Source: Nitrospinota bacterium (GTDB lineage Bacteria > Tectomicrobia > Entotheonellia > J063). From it: a stretch of DNA of 5,608 nucleotides. Shown in pieces: positions 4,418 to 5,608 of this stretch. Each line of letters begins with the position of its first letter. The first letter of the stretch is position 1. The stretch covers positions 1 to 5,608 of the forward strand of contig RFHZ01000125.1 in NCBI GenBank assembly GCA_003696125.1. The letters run 5' to 3'. Position numbers and translations under genes: made by a program. The notes under the pieces are model-generated. The model worked only from the letters and a program-made list of their open reading frames with translations, was not told where the DNA came from and did no database searches.

Positions 4418-5608
4418 ATGGAGCAAAAGGATACGCCGGTACGGTTTTTTCACCGTATCAGCGGGAAAATTCTGCTGATCTTTACCCTGGTTATCCTGGT
4501 GGTCTTGCTGGTCGGGGGCTTCTCCATTCTCCTCTCTCGTAACACCTATCTGCGCATGCTGGCAGTCCAGGAGGAGAGTAAAAACACCCGCGTCATCGAT
4601 GAACTACGCACCGTCCTTCACGGGTTCCTCTTCTCCCAACTCCTGGAGATTCCCCCAGCCCGGCGCGAGGCTGCCCTGGAGCGTACCCGTCGAGCATTTC
4701 TCACCACCCTGGAGACTTACATGCAACAGGAACGGGTCCAGGAGACCCCGGAGAGCCAACAAGAGGTCGCCTTTCTCCTGCAAGTCCAAACCCATGTGGT
4801 CCAGCATCTTCTCCCCCTGGCCCGCACCGCTCTGCACCAGCTCCAGGAGGGCCACGGGGTGGATACCTCTCTTCTGACCAGGTTGAGAGAGGCGGTGACC
4901 AGGGGTGAAACGCTCCTGGAGGAGGTGGTTGCGGTCCACCACCGCCTGGTGGATCATGCCATTGCGGCAGCGGAGCGAGAACAGCGTCTCATCCTCCGGC
5001 TCTACCTCCTCTTTCTCTGTTTGGGAGTGCTCGTCGTGCTGAGTGTCCACTTCTTCTTTTATCGCGTCATCGTGTCTCCGATCCAGCAGCTCAACAGCGC
5101 CATCCTCCGCATTGCCGAAGGGGGGTTTAAGGAGCGGGTGGCTATCAGGGGAAAGAACGAATTTGCGCAGCTCGCTTCTTCCTTTAACACGATGGCTACC
5201 AGGCTGGAAGCTCACGAGCAGATGATCCGTTCCTTTCAGCAGGGGCTCGAGACCAAGGTGCGGGAACGGACAAGGGCTCTAGAAGCGGCGAATCAGGAGT
5301 TGCGTCGCATGCAGATGCGTCTGCTGGAGACCGAACGGTTGGCCACCATCGGAGAAATCGCAGCCAATGTGGCACATGAAATCCGCACCCCGCTCAACTC
5401 TCTTGCCATCAATTTCCAGATGATCCGGCGGACCTTAAAGAAAGAGATCTCTGCCCTGGCACCCCGGCTGGAGGAAAATCTCCGCCTCCTGGGGTATGAG
5501 ATCGAGCGGATTAACACGGTGATAACCTCTTTTATCAAGCTGGCCAAGGCTCCGAAGAGTTCTCGTCACCCGATCGCTCTGGGCAAGGTGATCACCGATA
5601 TGGTGCAG
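4418..5608 (+). CDS. Sensor histidine kinase, N-terminal 397 residues (runs off the window)
   Basis: This is a membrane sensor kinase of a two-component system. Residues 17-39 form the first membrane helix (ILLIFTLVILVVLLVGG). Residues 41-190 are a mostly helical periplasmic sensor domain that I do not recognise, and residues 191-214 form the second membrane helix (LILRLYLLFLCLGVLVVLSV). A HAMP linker follows at about 215-265 (VIVSPIQQLNSAILRIAEGG to ELASSF-like FAQLASSFNTMATRL), then a coiled coil at 266-305 (LETKVRERTRALEAANQELR). The HisKA dimerisation domain starts near 306, with the H-box NVAHEIRTPLNSLAIN and phosphoacceptor His320. The ATP-binding domain lies beyond the window. The ERTRALEAANQELR helix and H-box resemble NtrB/ZraS-type kinases that often pair with an NtrC-type regulator; that pairing is inferred. 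ATG at 4418 has GAGG six bases upstream. The frame stays open for all 397 codons to the edge, and codon use (CTC/CTG, GAG) is consistent with a real gene. The ligand is unknown. Confidence 0.5.
   Translation, partial: MEQKDTPVRFFHRISGKILLIFTLVILVVLLVGGFSILLSRNTYLRMLAVQEESKNTRVIDELRTVLHGFLFSQLLEIPPARREAALERTRRAFLTTLETYMQQERVQETPESQQEVAFLLQVQTHVVQHLLPLARTALHQLQEGHGVDTSLLTRLREAVTRGETLLEEVVAVHHRLVDHAIAAAEREQRLILRLYLLFLCLGVLVVLSVHFFFYRVIVSPIQQLNSAILRIAEGGFKERVAIRGKNEFAQLASSFNTMATRLEAHEQMIRSFQQGLETKVRERTRALEAANQELRRMQMRLLETERLATIGEIAANVAHEIRTPLNSLAINFQMIRRTLKKEISALAPRLEENLRLLGYEIERINTVITSFIKLAKAPKSSRHPIALGKVITDMVQ

Noticed and set aside
4604-5215. Leftward open frame of about 203 codons
   Set aside because: It lies opposite the histidine kinase, whose membrane helices, HAMP and H-box are continuous in the plus frame.

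Overview
The window looks like chromosomal DNA from a Gram-negative, moderately GC-rich bacterium. The signs are a two-pass membrane sensor histidine kinase, an exported SH3-domain protein with a single membrane anchor, sigma70-like promoters and AGGAGG-type ribosome sites. The CTCTGYG/CTCGGCGGT-type intergenic repeat is of a kind I associate loosely with Deltaproteobacteria-like and other environmental bacteria. The sequence alone does not fix the phylum. I found no rRNA, tRNA, CRISPR array, transposase or integrase.

Layout. (1) Positions 1-327, + strand: the 3' end of an inositol-monophosphatase/CysQ-family phosphatase, with an apparent frame break near positions 61-87. (2) Positions 324-2044, - strand: a two-gene unit read leftwards, with a 143-aa basic helix-turn-helix-like protein of unknown function first, then an M20-family zinc peptidase/deacylase. 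Their stop and start overlap as TGATG, and the peptidase's stop overlaps the phosphatase's stop tail to tail. (3) Positions 2045-2467: a divergent intergenic region holding an inverted pair of degenerate 9-nt repeats. (4) Positions 2468-3460, + strand: a signal peptide, SH3b domain, long Pro/Ser/Glu-rich linker, transmembrane helix and a cytoplasmic winged-helix-like domain. (5) Positions 3473-4108, - strand: a small protein with a CxxC...HxxCxC tail resembling the phage Mu gpF / SPP1 gp7 head-morphogenesis domain, here without visible phage neighbours. (6) Positions 4109-4417: a divergent promoter region with a good -35/-10 pair leftwards and a perfect extended -10 (TGCTATAAT) rightwards. (7) Positions 4418 to the window end, + strand: the first 397 residues of a sensor histidine kinase, cut off by the window edge after the phosphoacceptor domain.

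How the genes may work together. Gene directions alternate (convergent, divergent, convergent, divergent), so most are probably separate transcription units. The only clear operon is the HTH-like protein plus the M20 enzyme. The phosphatase, peptidase and kinase are familiar families. The two least ordinary genes are the trans-membrane SH3b/winged-helix protein and the stand-alone MuF-like protein. No known system can be named for them from this sequence, and calling the window a new system would be speculation.
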